Below are positions 14,207 to 21,282 of a DNA stretch of 21,282 nucleotides, one piece after another. Each line of letters starts with the position of its first letter. The first letter of the stretch is position 1. Source of the stretch: GCA-002712965 sp913048525 (GTDB lineage Bacteria > Chloroflexota > Dehalococcoidia > Lucifugimonadales > UBA826); contig CAJWWP010000028.1 of assembly GCA_913048525.1 (NCBI GenBank), positions 1 to 21,282 of the forward strand, read 5' to 3'. The notes beneath the pieces were generated by a model that was not told where the DNA came from, did not search any database, and worked only from the letters and a program-made list of their open reading frames with translations. Made by a program: the position numbers and the translations under genes.

Positions 14207-14821
14207 ATGACAACAGCAACTAAATGGAATCTCACTGGAACATATTTTGAGTCGTGTGATTGTGAAATTGCCTGTCCCTGTATTTTTTTAAGGCCCCCGA
14301 ACACCGAAAACGGAGACTGTAACGTTTTGATCACCTGGAATATAGAAAATGGCTCTTTCGGAGATACCGACGTCTCTGGTTTGAAAGTGGCCATGGCTGC
14401 CCATGCCCCTGGGTTAATGATCGACGGGAATTGGAAAGTGGCATTATACCTAGATGAAAATGCCAGTGAATCACAGCAGGCTGCTTTGGGACAAATATTC
14501 GGAGGTCAAGCAGGTGGGGTGTTCGAGATTTTTGCTGGTTTTATTAGTGAAATCCTAGGAGTAGGCACTGCCTCAATCGAATACAGTGCTGATGGGAAAA
14601 ATCGAAGTGTGAAAGTTGGCAATATCGCGGAGGCTGCGATTGAAGGAATCGAAGGTCTTGATGGTGCTGATGTGACAATATCAGGAAACCCATTAGGAGT
14701 ATCGCTCGGTGTCCCTGCCGTAGTAGCCACTTCCACTGTAAACAAATTTAACGACCACGGCATGACCTGGGATTTTTCAGGTAAAAATGGATACTACTCT
14801 GACTTCAACTATGAGGTTTAG
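14207..14821 (+). CDS. DUF1326 domain protein
   Basis: A 204-residue protein that covers the whole DUF1326 domain. The family hallmark is near the N-terminus: 'ESCDCEIACPC' with Cys17, Cys19, Cys23 and Cys25, a paired CxC arrangement well suited to a soft metal such as copper. Strands such as 'GDCNVLITWNIENGSFG' and 'GLMIDGNWKVALYLDENAS' follow, and the central glycine-rich 'QIFGGQAGGVFEIF' region is also typical. There is no signal peptide. DUF1326 genes commonly sit beside DUF2182 genes, as here (18 bp downstream), and this is the main clue to function: together they may handle a metal for a cuproenzyme. No reaction has been seen directly in this sequence. First gene of a six-gene run. Confidence 0.92.
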   Translation: MTTATKWNLTGTYFESCDCEIACPCIFLRPPNTENGDCNVLITWNIENGSFGDTDVSGLKVAMAAHAPGLMIDGNWKVALYLDENASESQQAALGQIFGGQAGGVFEIFAGFISEILGVGTASIEYSADGKNRSVKVGNIAEAAIEGIEGLDGADVTISGNPLGVSLGVPAVVATSTVNKFNDHGMTWDFSGKNGYYSDFNYEV

Positions 14822-14839
14822 AAACAGGCGAACCCTTGT

Positions 14840-15625
14840 ATGCTAAGCCAAAATCCAAATGATGGTTCCCAGGTTCGCTACAACAGAGACAGGATCATTG
14901 TAGTTATTGGCCTAGGAATTATAACCGTCGTGGCATGGTTGTATTTGATCAACCTGCCGGATGACATGGAAAACACGATGGGAATGTCAGCCGCGATGCC
15001 AGGTGTCATACCATGGAATCGGGCGGACTGGATATCGATGTTCATTATGTGGGGAATCATGATGATAGGGATGATGCTTCCAACAGCCTCACCCATGATC
15101 TTGATGTTTTCAACAGTTAACCGCCAAAAAAAAGAGCGTGCCCAGTCATACGCAGAAACAGGAATTTTTGTGTCGGGTTATGGCCTAATCTGGATTCTAT
15201 TTTCTGTAGGAGCAACAGTTTTAAACTGGTTACTTCATACGAATTCCTTGCTATCGGGAATGATGGGAGAATCAACGAGTAATATTCTCGGGGGAGCCTT
15301 GTTAATATCAGCAGGAATTTTCCAATGGACGCCGATCAAGAAGGCTTGTTTAAATAACTGTAGAACGCCTATGGGTTTCCTGATGACCAACTGGAAAGAC
15401 GGAAGGGCAGGTGCCTTACGAATGGGCCTAGAACATGGTATGTTCTGCCTCGGTTGCTGCTGGTTAATCATGGCTCTTTTATTCGTACTTGGTGTTATGA
15501 ATCTCATTTGGATAGCCGCACTTACCGTATTTGTACTCATTGAGAAAATAGCGCCAAAAGGAGATTGGATCTCCCGGATCGCCGGCATTGGATTTGTGAT
15601 TTGGGGGGCCTTTTTATTTATCTAG
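14840..15625 (+). CDS. DUF2182 predicted metal-binding integral membrane protein
   Basis: A 261-residue membrane protein with about six or seven hydrophobic segments (near 18-37, 64-90, 107-132, 148-163, 200-220, 221-238, 244-261). Likely metal ligands: a Met-rich loop at 43-53 (MENTMGMSAAM), a Met-rich second segment with 'MWGIMMIGMMLP', and 'LEHGMFCLGCCW' (His199, Cys203, Cys206, Cys207); Cys170 and Cys174 add a further pair. All are usual in this family, annotated as predicted metal-binding; I recall that relatives have been linked to copper delivery to a tyrosinase-type oxidase, but I cannot check that here. It follows the DUF1326 gene by 18 bp, and the two are probably one functional unit. 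The start has a weak ribosome site, consistent with translational coupling. Confidence 0.92.
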   Translation: MLSQNPNDGSQVRYNRDRIIVVIGLGIITVVAWLYLINLPDDMENTMGMSAAMPGVIPWNRADWISMFIMWGIMMIGMMLPTASPMILMFSTVNRQKKERAQSYAETGIFVSGYGLIWILFSVGATVLNWLLHTNSLLSGMMGESTSNILGGALLISAGIFQWTPIKKACLNNCRTPMGFLMTNWKDGRAGALRMGLEHGMFCLGCCWLIMALLFVLGVMNLIWIAALTVFVLIEKIAPKGDWISRIAGIGFVIWGAFLFI

Positions 15626-15655
15626 CTATAACAACACACCCCAGGAGATAATCTA

Positions 15656-15985
15656 ATGGCAAAGTATCTAGGCACAATCGACGTTACAACTGAAGGATTC
15701 AAAGGGTTTGTAAGTAATCCCCAGAATAGACACGAAGTGAATGCGCCTCTTTTCAACTCACTTGGTTTTGACATTGAACAATACTGGTTCGGTGTGGGGG
15801 AGAGCACAATCTACATCGTATTTAGCACTTCAGATAATGACGTGGACGTACAAGCTCTCGTTATGGCTGTATGTGCCTCTGGAATAGTCAATACGATGAA
15901 AGCCGTACGCATTATCGACGCTGCTGATGGGAAATTAGCTGCTGAAAAAGCAGCCTCAATCCTTTACTCCCCACCTGGAAGCTAA
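15656..15985 (+). CDS. GYD domain protein
   Basis: A 109-residue protein of the GYD family, a small dimeric alpha/beta-barrel-type domain. The recognisable layout is an opening 'KYLGTIDVTTEGFKGF' strand-helix, a helix that ends in a strand near 'EQYWFGVGESTIYIVFSTSD' (about 41-60) where the family usually has Phe-Gly-x-Tyr/Phe-Asp, and a helix of Ala/Val-rich type ending in 'SGIVNTMKAVRIIDAAD'. Function unknown for the family. AGGAG eight bases ahead of the ATG supports the start. It lies 30 bp after the DUF2182 gene, which suggests the same transcript and perhaps a role in binding a small product of the pathway. Confidence 0.85.
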   Translation: MAKYLGTIDVTTEGFKGFVSNPQNRHEVNAPLFNSLGFDIEQYWFGVGESTIYIVFSTSDNDVDVQALVMAVCASGIVNTMKAVRIIDAADGKLAAEKAASILYSPPGS

Positions 15986-16030
15986 TCAACAAATTAAAGT
16001 CTTTCCAAACCTTACAGGAGAATTTGTTAT

Positions 16031-16510
16031 ATGACCCTAACATTATCCAGTACAAGCTTTAACGAAGGGGAAACAATTCCGGATAAACATCATATGAGTG
16101 AAGCCTATGGCTTTGGGTGTTCAGGAGGTAATACATCTCCCGAACTTCATTGGGAAGGTGTCCCAGAAGGAACGAAATCGATAGTTATTCAATGTTTTGA
16201 CCCGGATGCTCCCACTGGTAGTGGTTTCTGGCACTGGATCGTCACCAACATTGCATCCGATACCTCTTCTATACCAGAAGGGGGCAAAATTCAGGGCTCG
16301 CTAGAGACTCGAACCGATATCGGTGCCCCTGGTTGGGTAGGACCATGTCCTCCTGAAGGTCACGGACCACACAGGTACGTCTTTACGATCTCCTGCCTGG
16401 GTGTGGACTCTATACCTGTCGACTCAGATACTTCAGGAGCTGTAGTTGGATTTATGACTAATATGAACGCACTTGAACAGACAACCCTGACAGGCATAGT
16501 TAGCCGCTAA
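16031..16510 (+). CDS. YbhB/YbcL family PEBP-like protein
   Basis: A 159-residue protein of the phosphatidylethanolamine-binding (Raf kinase inhibitor-like) family. The ligand pocket signature FDPDAP is at 56-61, followed by 'FWHWIV' with His68, and the second signature 'GHGPHRYVFTI' at 110-120. Length is typical of bacterial YbhB/YbcL. Substrate or ligand is not known for most bacterial members. There is no signal peptide, so it is cytoplasmic. AGGAG ten bases upstream supports the ATG. It is in the same operon-like run, 45 bp after the GYD gene and 26 bp before the DUF3237 gene. Confidence 0.92.
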   Translation: MTLTLSSTSFNEGETIPDKHHMSEAYGFGCSGGNTSPELHWEGVPEGTKSIVIQCFDPDAPTGSGFWHWIVTNIASDTSSIPEGGKIQGSLETRTDIGAPGWVGPCPPEGHGPHRYVFTISCLGVDSIPVDSDTSGAVVGFMTNMNALEQTTLTGIVSR

Positions 16511-16536
16511 CTTTCAAGCTATAAAAGGAGAGAAAA

Positions 16537-16983
16537 ATGGCCACCGCTGATCTTGTAGAAATGGGATTGATTGACGTTAAACTCGGAGATTTTATCGAGA
16601 TAGGAGAGGGCCCCAAGGGCACAAGACTGGTTGTCGACGTCCTAGAAGTCACCCTTACAAGTGACAAGGTAAATGCTTCTTTGGCAACAAATGACGGAGC
16701 CGACTGGGGGACTGTAAGTGAAGATGGAACCATCATGTCTCTAGATGTCAGATTCACACTGAAAACGGACGACGGAGCATTTATATACGTGGAATACGGC
16801 GGAAGAGCAAACTTGAATAAAGGTCTCGCAGCAACAGCTCCTACCTTCCAGACAGGTAGCGAAAAATACAAGTGGCTTAACACAGTGCAAGCCGTGGCAG
16901 CCGGGCAAGTAAACTTCGATACGAAACAACTTATTTACAGACTATATGAAGTTAAAGTAGCTCCTGAAGAGGGGCTTGTTTAA
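16537..16983 (+). CDS. DUF3237 domain protein
   Basis: A 148-residue protein of the DUF3237 family, a beta-barrel-like domain with no known reaction. Typical pieces: 'GPKGTRLVVDVLE' near 25-37, 'GADWGTVSEDGTIMSLDVRFTLKTDDGAFIYVEYGGR' across 53-90 and a C-terminal 'YKWLNTVQAVAAGQVNF' and 'IYRLYEV' end. DUF3237 proteins are often encoded next to ester or lactone hydrolases, which fits the alpha/beta hydrolase 8 bp downstream. AAGGAG eight bases ahead of the ATG supports the start. Whether it binds a substrate or assists the hydrolase is unknown. Confidence 0.85.
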   Translation: MATADLVEMGLIDVKLGDFIEIGEGPKGTRLVVDVLEVTLTSDKVNASLATNDGADWGTVSEDGTIMSLDVRFTLKTDDGAFIYVEYGGRANLNKGLAATAPTFQTGSEKYKWLNTVQAVAAGQVNFDTKQLIYRLYEVKVAPEEGLV

Positions 16984-16991
16984 AGTCTTAT

Positions 16992-17801
16992 ATGCCCTAC
17001 GTCAGAAACGAGGGAGCCGAAATCCACTACCATTTCGAGCAAGAGATATCTGGCTCCTCACTTGAAACCCATCGTCCCGTCATGATCCTTTCACACGGTT
17101 TTATGATGGATACCACATGCTGGTACAAGCACGGTTATGTGCAAAAGCTCAAGAGAATCTTTGACCTGCTGATTATTGATGCCCGAGGCCACGGTCTAAG
17201 CGGCAAACCGCATAACCCAACTGACTATGAGGATAAAACAATGGCCAGGGATGTGTTAGTTGTAATGGATGATGCAGGTGTGGACACTGCTTCTTTTTTC
17301 GGATTTTCGATGGGTGGAAGAACAGGTCTTGAACTCGCATATATAGCGCCAGCCCGATTTAATTTTTTTGTGATCGCGTCCGCAACGCCAGGGTCAAGAA
17401 CAGAGGTAGGCAAAAAATCGGACGTTCGCCGAATAACGTCATTTTCCAAAGGAAGAGAGGCCGTCGCTTCCTTCATGGATCGAATAGGTCCGGAAATGGA
17501 CCCTTACCGAAAAGAGGCTATTGAGGGGGATTTAAACGCTTATCTCGCTAAAACGAGGGCAAACATGGAAAGACTAGACATCACTCCTCTACTTAAAGAT
17601 TTAAATGTCCCATGCTTGATGTATGCTGGAGGATCTGACCCACTTTCCCATGACTCTGCTAAAGCTGCCTCAGAGACTATCCCCACTGCAGAATTTCACA
17701 CTATTGCTGGTCTCAAGCATATGTACACTTTTGGTAGAACCGACCTAGTTTTTCCGATCGTGAGCGAGTTCCTTGAACGAAATCTCGACAAACGAAAATA
17801 A
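16992..17801 (+). CDS. Alpha/beta hydrolase
   Basis: A 269-residue cytoplasmic alpha/beta hydrolase. The oxyanion region is 'LSHGFMMD' (33-40), the nucleophile is Ser106 in 'GFSMGG', the acid is likely Asp216 in 'GGSDPLS', and the base is His243 in 'GLKHMYTF', so the catalytic triad is complete. 'DARGHGLSGKP' (63-73) is the common strand-4 motif of this fold. The substrate is unknown; esterase or C-C hydrolase roles are possible. It is the last gene of the run that begins with DUF1326, separated from DUF3237 by 8 bp with no clear ribosome site of its own, which points to translational coupling. Its stop is followed by 248 bp of intergenic DNA facing a convergent gene. Confidence 0.93.
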   Translation: MPYVRNEGAEIHYHFEQEISGSSLETHRPVMILSHGFMMDTTCWYKHGYVQKLKRIFDLLIIDARGHGLSGKPHNPTDYEDKTMARDVLVVMDDAGVDTASFFGFSMGGRTGLELAYIAPARFNFFVIASATPGSRTEVGKKSDVRRITSFSKGREAVASFMDRIGPEMDPYRKEAIEGDLNAYLAKTRANMERLDITPLLKDLNVPCLMYAGGSDPLSHDSAKAASETIPTAEFHTIAGLKHMYTFGRTDLVFPIVSEFLERNLDKRK

Positions 17802-18049
17802 AAAATCCCAGAAGAAGAAACGCATTAGGATAATCGGCAAATTTGAAAAGGAAAGGGGGAAACAGTCTCAGACCATTTTTCCATATAATCTGGTCTATTC
17901 TGGAAACGGGTCAGCAAAGAAGCACCTATAAATCCGCATGATTTCTATCTTGTGATAACTCAAGAATAATCACAAAATATTTCATCCACAGTGACGGGAC
18001 CCTAGGGACAAATCTTATTGCAAGGTGAATTTGTCCAACCCGAGGATTT
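17802..18049. other. Convergent intergenic region with two inverted repeats
   Basis: This 248-bp gap lies between two convergent operons. It has no gene. TTGTGAT (17950-17956) pairs with ATCACAA (17969-17975), and GGACAAAT (18006-18013) pairs with ATTTGTCC (18029-18036) around a 15-base loop; neither is followed by a T run. AGACCA/TGGTCT (17870-17896) is weaker. They could end transcription by another route, but I cannot call a true intrinsic terminator. Confidence 0.35.
18006..18036. repeat. 8-bp inverted repeat near the end of the convergent gap
   Basis: GGACAAAT and ATTTGTCC are exact reverse complements with a 15-base loop, 13 bases beyond the stop codon of the minus-strand membrane gene. 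A possible transcript-end hairpin for that operon, without a T run. Confidence 0.35.
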
Positions 18050-19225
18050 CTACTCTCCCGGGGTTGCTAATAATCTTCGGCTAAGAATATCGGACCTTCT
18101 TCGATGCTCCTCTTCACTTAGACTCCCCTCTTCAAGCAAATAATCTAATTCCGAAAGCATATCTTCTAGAACTTGCCTTTCATCTGAACCTGGAAACCAA
18201 CCCCTACTATCAGCGAGTGGCCGCCGTCTTATCTGAATCATTTTCCAGCTGCCATACAATCCACCAAGGAGCAAAAGTATGGCGAGGGAAACGGGACCCA
18301 CGAACTCGTATCTCATAGAGTTGTACCCTTGGGACAATGACTGCCTAAAGCTAGGTGCAGGAAGATCAATAAGCTTGAAAATCGTTTTCAATTCGCGCTG
18401 TATGCCCTGGGCTTCCTGAATCCTGTAATCAATGCCTCCTATTTCAACAGATTGATAATCCACGCCAAGATTGGTCTGAAAATCTACCAGGCCTTCTTGT
18501 ACGACAACTCTCAAAGATTCAGTCCCATACCTCCATGTTTTTTCATATTCAAAAGAGGAGTTTTCATAGGGAACACTATAGACATACATCACTTCATGTT
18601 TTCCTGGAGGAACCGATGCTATTAGGGCAAATCCTCTATCAACCTGAATCCAGTCAGCTCCCGGGAGATTTGTATCTACTATTAATTGATCCGAACCTTC
18701 AGGAAGGCCGAATCTGAGCAGATCCATTGGTCCTTCCCCTGGAACATAGGTCGTTTCAGACTCGTTGTTCAACGTAATCATTTCCATAATAGACAGCCTT
18801 CGAGTTGAAGGATCAATACTTGTAAACAGGACTGAGGCATTGAAACCGCCAACTACATCATCAGAATCTACTGCATCAAAAACCTCAATCTCAACAAGAG
18901 ATTCATTTGAAGGATTTACGTTCAGGGTGTAGGTAGCTCCCTGATGCATCACTGACACTCCATATAACGTATCCTCTCCAACTTCAATGGAGGGAAATTC
19001 AAAAGAACCATCTGCCTCAGTAAATGTGTGAAGCATCCCGGCACCTCTTTCCAAGTGCTCTGTATGCAATGCAACCGACAATCCAGCCGGACTCACTCCA
19101 TCAGGTGTACTATTTTTGACTATTCCACTGAGTTGATAAGTGTCTGGTTCAAAAGCGAGCAAAGAAGATTCTGAGCCTGTAAGACACGCAAATATAACCA
19201 CTCCCAGAATAATTAAATTCCTCAC
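18050..19225 (-). CDS. Carboxypeptidase-regulatory-like membrane protein of the cytochrome c maturation cluster
   Basis: A 391-residue protein with an N-terminal signal segment (about 1-24), a Carboxypeptidase-regulatory-like beta-sandwich (about 28-115, with 'ADGSFEFPSI'), a long extracytoplasmic region of beta type (about 120-300), a single membrane span near 308-330, then Arg-Arg-Arg and a short cytoplasmic tail. The tail (about 350-388) is helical and acidic/basic with the pattern 'ELDYLLEEGSLSEEEHRRR', like the N-terminal cytoplasmic part of CcmI and like SHOCT-type segments. The GTG start overlaps the TGA stop of the preceding gene (GTGA), so translation is coupled. Its place directly after CcmF and a CcmI-like gene suggests a role in cytochrome c haem attachment or apocytochrome handling. 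No catalytic residues seen. Confidence 0.72.
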   Translation of the reverse strand: MRNLIILGVVIFACLTGSESSLLAFEPDTYQLSGIVKNSTPDGVSPAGLSVALHTEHLERGAGMLHTFTEADGSFEFPSIEVGEDTLYGVSVMHQGATYTLNVNPSNESLVEIEVFDAVDSDDVVGGFNASVLFTSIDPSTRRLSIMEMITLNNESETTYVPGEGPMDLLRFGLPEGSDQLIVDTNLPGADWIQVDRGFALIASVPPGKHEVMYVYSVPYENSSFEYEKTWRYGTESLRVVVQEGLVDFQTNLGVDYQSVEIGGIDYRIQEAQGIQRELKTIFKLIDLPAPSFRQSLSQGYNSMRYEFVGPVSLAILLLLGGLYGSWKMIQIRRRPLADSRGWFPGSDERQVLEDMLSELDYLLEEGSLSEEEHRRRSDILSRRLLATPGE

Positions 19226-19575
19226 TCGGCACCACCAGATTGAATCCTCGTCCTGGCAATCTCATCATTAACTCTTTCCATCAGAGATATTTCTTCTGCT
19301 TTGGACAGGTCCATTGCTTTAAGTACCAAAGCCGCCTCATACATATGAACCTCGCGCAACCACCCGTAACCCTCTTCATCTAAATTGCCCAGAGACCTTT
19401 CAAGCTCCGCGCTTTGCAAACCATCTAGAGCAGATTCCCAGCGTCGCTCCAAATCCGCATTGAGAGAAGATTCATCCTCAGGAAATGGAGATTGAGACGC
19501 TATTTTGCTTAACAATGGATATAAAACCACCACAGCAGGAATAATACAAATTATTATTGAAACAAAAACTAGCAC
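19222..19575 (-). CDS. Short CcmI/CcmH-like membrane protein
   Basis: A 117-residue protein with one membrane span at the N-terminus (about 1-22) and a soluble helical region with a run of the type 'Asp-Leu-Glu-Arg-Arg-x-x-x-Ala-Leu-x-x-Leu-x-x-Ala-Glu-Leu-Glu' and 'LGNLDEEGYGWLR' (about 41-75). This is the pattern of the N-terminal part of CcmI/CycH, the apocytochrome chaperone, but the TPR half is missing. The start is GTG, 9 bases after the stop of CcmF in the same reading frame; AAAGGA in the end of CcmF could serve as its ribosome site. The tight order CcmF - this gene - membrane protein, with a GTGA overlap downstream, indicates a single operon. The role is inferred from position and pattern. 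Confidence 0.7.
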   Translation of the reverse strand: MLVFVSIIICIIPAVVVLYPLLSKIASQSPFPEDESSLNADLERRWESALDGLQSAELERSLGNLDEEGYGWLREVHMYEAALVLKAMDLSKAEEISLMERVNDEIARTRIQSGGAE

Positions 19576-19584
19576 AACGAGTAA

Positions 19585-21282
19585 TTAATCCTTTGTCCTT
19601 AACATAGCAGACCGATTCTGATCCGCATTAGAAACGGTGAATCGAGTCAATCCCAATTGAATATTTTTTGCCCTTCTTCGGGGTATCAAAGCAACAAGGG
19701 TCCCAAACACTAAGATTGGGCATGAAGCCCACATCCACCAAACCATGGGGTTTATGAGAGCTCGAAAAACCGCCTGACCATTTTCGTTAAATTCAGACGG
19801 CACAAGATAGAAATCTTCCATTGGAGAACTATTTATTGCTCCTCTAGTAGCAGCAATGCGAAATTCGGGATAAAAAGCCCTGTATGGATACATATATCCC
19901 AAATACTTATTACCTGCCCAAACCTCAAACTCAGCAGTCTCTTCAAGCCTGTCGGTAAAAGATTCCTCATTTACACCAATATATGTAAAGGTGTATTTCC
20001 CTAAAGTTTCGGTATCTCCTGGCTTCATTACCACGTCTCGTTGAACTGAGTAGAATGAAGAAGCCGTTATTCCCACACCTAGCATTATGATGGCAAGATG
20101 TACTATGTATCCGCCATAACGAGGGCGATTCGCATTAAGCAAATTCAGAAAAGCCTTGGGCCACCATTCCCCCCGCTTGTGGCGTGACAGTGTCCCTCTT
20201 ACCCACTCTTGCATGACTCCTGACACCGCTACACCGCAAATAGCAAAAGAAGCCACTGCCCATGGCCGAGTTATCCCCAACAATAGAGCAACTCCGGCTA
20301 TCCCCAGTGCCAGTGCTGCAGGAATCATTAACATTCGGGCGAGCGATCTCACAGTAGCTCTACGCCAAGGCAACAATGGCGCCACACCCATCAGAAAAAT
20401 CAATAAAAGCATAAGAGGCCCATTTACCTTGTTAAAAAAAGGCTGACCTACGGTCATGGTCGTCTCATCCACGGCCTCTGAGAATATAGGGAAAACCGTT
20501 CCCCATAAGGTTACAAAGGCAATCAGTAGAAATAATGCGTTTTGGGCTAAAAAAGCGGCCTCTCGAGAAATCAAAGATTCTAGGCGCCCCCTACTTTTAA
20601 GGGTATCGTACCTGACGACAAAAATGACCAGAGAGACAAATAGAGTCAACCCCATCACAGCCAAGAATATCCAACCCATTGTTGATTCGGCAAACGAATG
20701 CACTGAAGGAACCGGTCCTCCTCTGTTGATAAACATACCTAATTGAGCCATTGTAAAACTGGTGATCACAAGAACCATGTTCCACATTCGAAACATCCCT
20801 CGCCTTTTTTGCACCATGATGGAGTGTACAAAGGCGGTCATAGCCAACCAAGGCATAAGAGCGGAGTTCTCTACTGGATCCCATGCCCAGTATCCACCCC
20901 ATCCCAAGATGGTATAAGCCCACCATGATCCCAGAAGTAACCCAACCGTAAGAATCAACCAGGAAACCATTCCCCACAGACGGCCCTGATCAACCCATTC
21001 ATCCCTTCCACCTCTCCCGGCCAGTAAGGCCCCAACTGCGACAGAATAGGGTAATGCTACTGATATCAAGCCCAACATCTGAAACGGTGGATGGATGAAC
21101 ATCCCAAAATGTATGAGCAGCGGATTTATACCCTGACCGTCGGCCGGTGTTACGGGTAATTTCTCAAGGGGATTTGCCAGAAATAATATAACTGCGAGAA
21201 AAAAGAGAAGTACCATCGACATTACGCCAAGAGCATACGGAGCAGTATATGGAAGCTTCTTAGTTATTACTTTTAGGCAAAT
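19585..21282 (-). CDS. ccmF: CcmF-type cytochrome c haem lyase (N-terminus beyond the window)
   Basis: At least 565 codons are open to the window edge: the frame continues upstream of the first Met (21222) for 20 more codons with no stop, and the family normally begins about 130 residues earlier, so the gene is cut by the window. Multiple membrane spans are present. The haem-handling WWD motif 'WGGYWAWDPVEN' is at about 108-119 counted from the Met at 21222, and the preceding 'NPLLIHFGMFIHPPF' segment holds a His that usually ligates haem in this family. The C-terminal soluble part and the final Trp-rich span 'NPMVWWMWASCPILVFGT' are typical. It transfers haem to apocytochrome c outside the cell membrane. 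Downstream, 9 bp away, is the CcmI-like gene. Confidence 0.95.
   Translation of the reverse strand: MCLKVITKKLPYTAPYALGVMSMVLLFFLAVILFLANPLEKLPVTPADGQGINPLLIHFGMFIHPPFQMLGLISVALPYSVAVGALLAGRGGRDEWVDQGRLWGMVSWLILTVGLLLGSWWAYTILGWGGYWAWDPVENSALMPWLAMTAFVHSIMVQKRRGMFRMWNMVLVITSFTMAQLGMFINRGGPVPSVHSFAESTMGWIFLAVMGLTLFVSLVIFVVRYDTLKSRGRLESLISREAAFLAQNALFLLIAFVTLWGTVFPIFSEAVDETTMTVGQPFFNKVNGPLMLLLIFLMGVAPLLPWRRATVRSLARMLMIPAALALGIAGVALLLGITRPWAVASFAICGVAVSGVMQEWVRGTLSRHKRGEWWPKAFLNLLNANRPRYGGYIVHLAIIMLGVGITASSFYSVQRDVVMKPGDTETLGKYTFTYIGVNEESFTDRLEETAEFEVWAGNKYLGYMYPYRAFYPEFRIAATRGAINSSPMEDFYLVPSEFNENGQAVFRALINPMVWWMWASCPILVFGTLVALIPRRRAKNIQLGLTRFTVSNADQNRSAMLRTKD

Noticed and set aside
15235..15588. 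Minus-strand open frame of 117 codons opposite the DUF2182 gene
   Set aside because: The plus-strand frame has clear family motifs and membrane spans; this is a shadow.
17950..17975. CRP-like operator suggested by TGTGA and TCACA half-sites
   Set aside because: The spacer is 14 bases instead of about 6, and the site lies between two convergent genes with no promoter to control.
1..21282. tRNA, rRNA, CRISPR array, insertion sequence or prophage
   Set aside because: I looked through the intergenic regions on both strands and saw no cloverleaf, spaced repeat array, transposase or phage gene. A dedicated search program was not available.

Overview
The window looks like a chromosomal segment of a marine, free-living bacterium of the Chloroflexota, most likely a SAR202-type member of the Dehalococcoidia. 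This is inferred from the gene mix only: a luciferase-like flavin monooxygenase, an oligopeptide-type ABC system, DUF1326/DUF2182, GYD, NIPSNAP and DUF3237 families, haem-lyase style cytochrome c maturation, and moderate G+C (judged by eye). There is no rRNA or marker gene to settle it. I see no tRNA, rRNA, CRISPR, insertion sequence or phage gene. The DNA is densely coding, with 22 genes supported.

Layout. (1) 1-1041 (+): a DUF3052-like protein and a NIPSNAP-family protein. (2) 1247-4111 (+): two Opp/Dpp-type ABC ATPases, then a TPR lipoprotein whose start codon lies inside a perfect 19-bp hairpin that looks like the terminator of the ATPase operon. (3) 4115-8931 (-): a family 5 solute-binding lipoprotein, a membrane-anchored protein with 14 propeller-type repeats, and a SAM-dependent methyltransferase. 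No permease gene lies beside either half of the transporter. (4) 9183-12668 (+): a tight four-gene cassette of a DapA-superfamily lyase lacking the usual dihydrodipicolinate synthase substrate residues, a type II haloacid dehalogenase-like HAD protein, a luciferase-like monooxygenase and a metallo-beta-lactamase-fold hydrolase. It reads like a catabolic pathway of unknown substrate. (5) 12710-12952 (-): a small zinc-ribbon protein, then about 390 bp of A+T-rich non-coding DNA. (6) 13343-13972 (+): an orphan protein with two half-repeats resembling dimeric alpha/beta-barrel domains. (7) 14207-17801 (+): a six-gene operon-like run of DUF1326, DUF2182, GYD, PEBP/YbhB, DUF3237 and alpha/beta hydrolase. 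Cys- and Met-rich motifs in the first two suggest copper or other soft-metal handling. (8) 18050-21282 (-): a cytochrome c maturation cluster with CcmF (cut by the window end), a short CcmI-like membrane protein and a carboxypeptidase-regulatory-like membrane protein.

How it may fit together: the Opp-type parts suggest uptake of peptides or other small organic solutes. The 9183-12668 cassette could oxidise, hydrolyse, cleave and possibly dehalogenate an organic compound. The CcmF cluster would supply c-type cytochromes for respiration, and the DUF1326/DUF2182 pair may supply metal to a cuproenzyme. The best candidates for something undescribed are the four-gene cassette, the DUF1326-to-hydrolase operon and the 14-repeat propeller locus.
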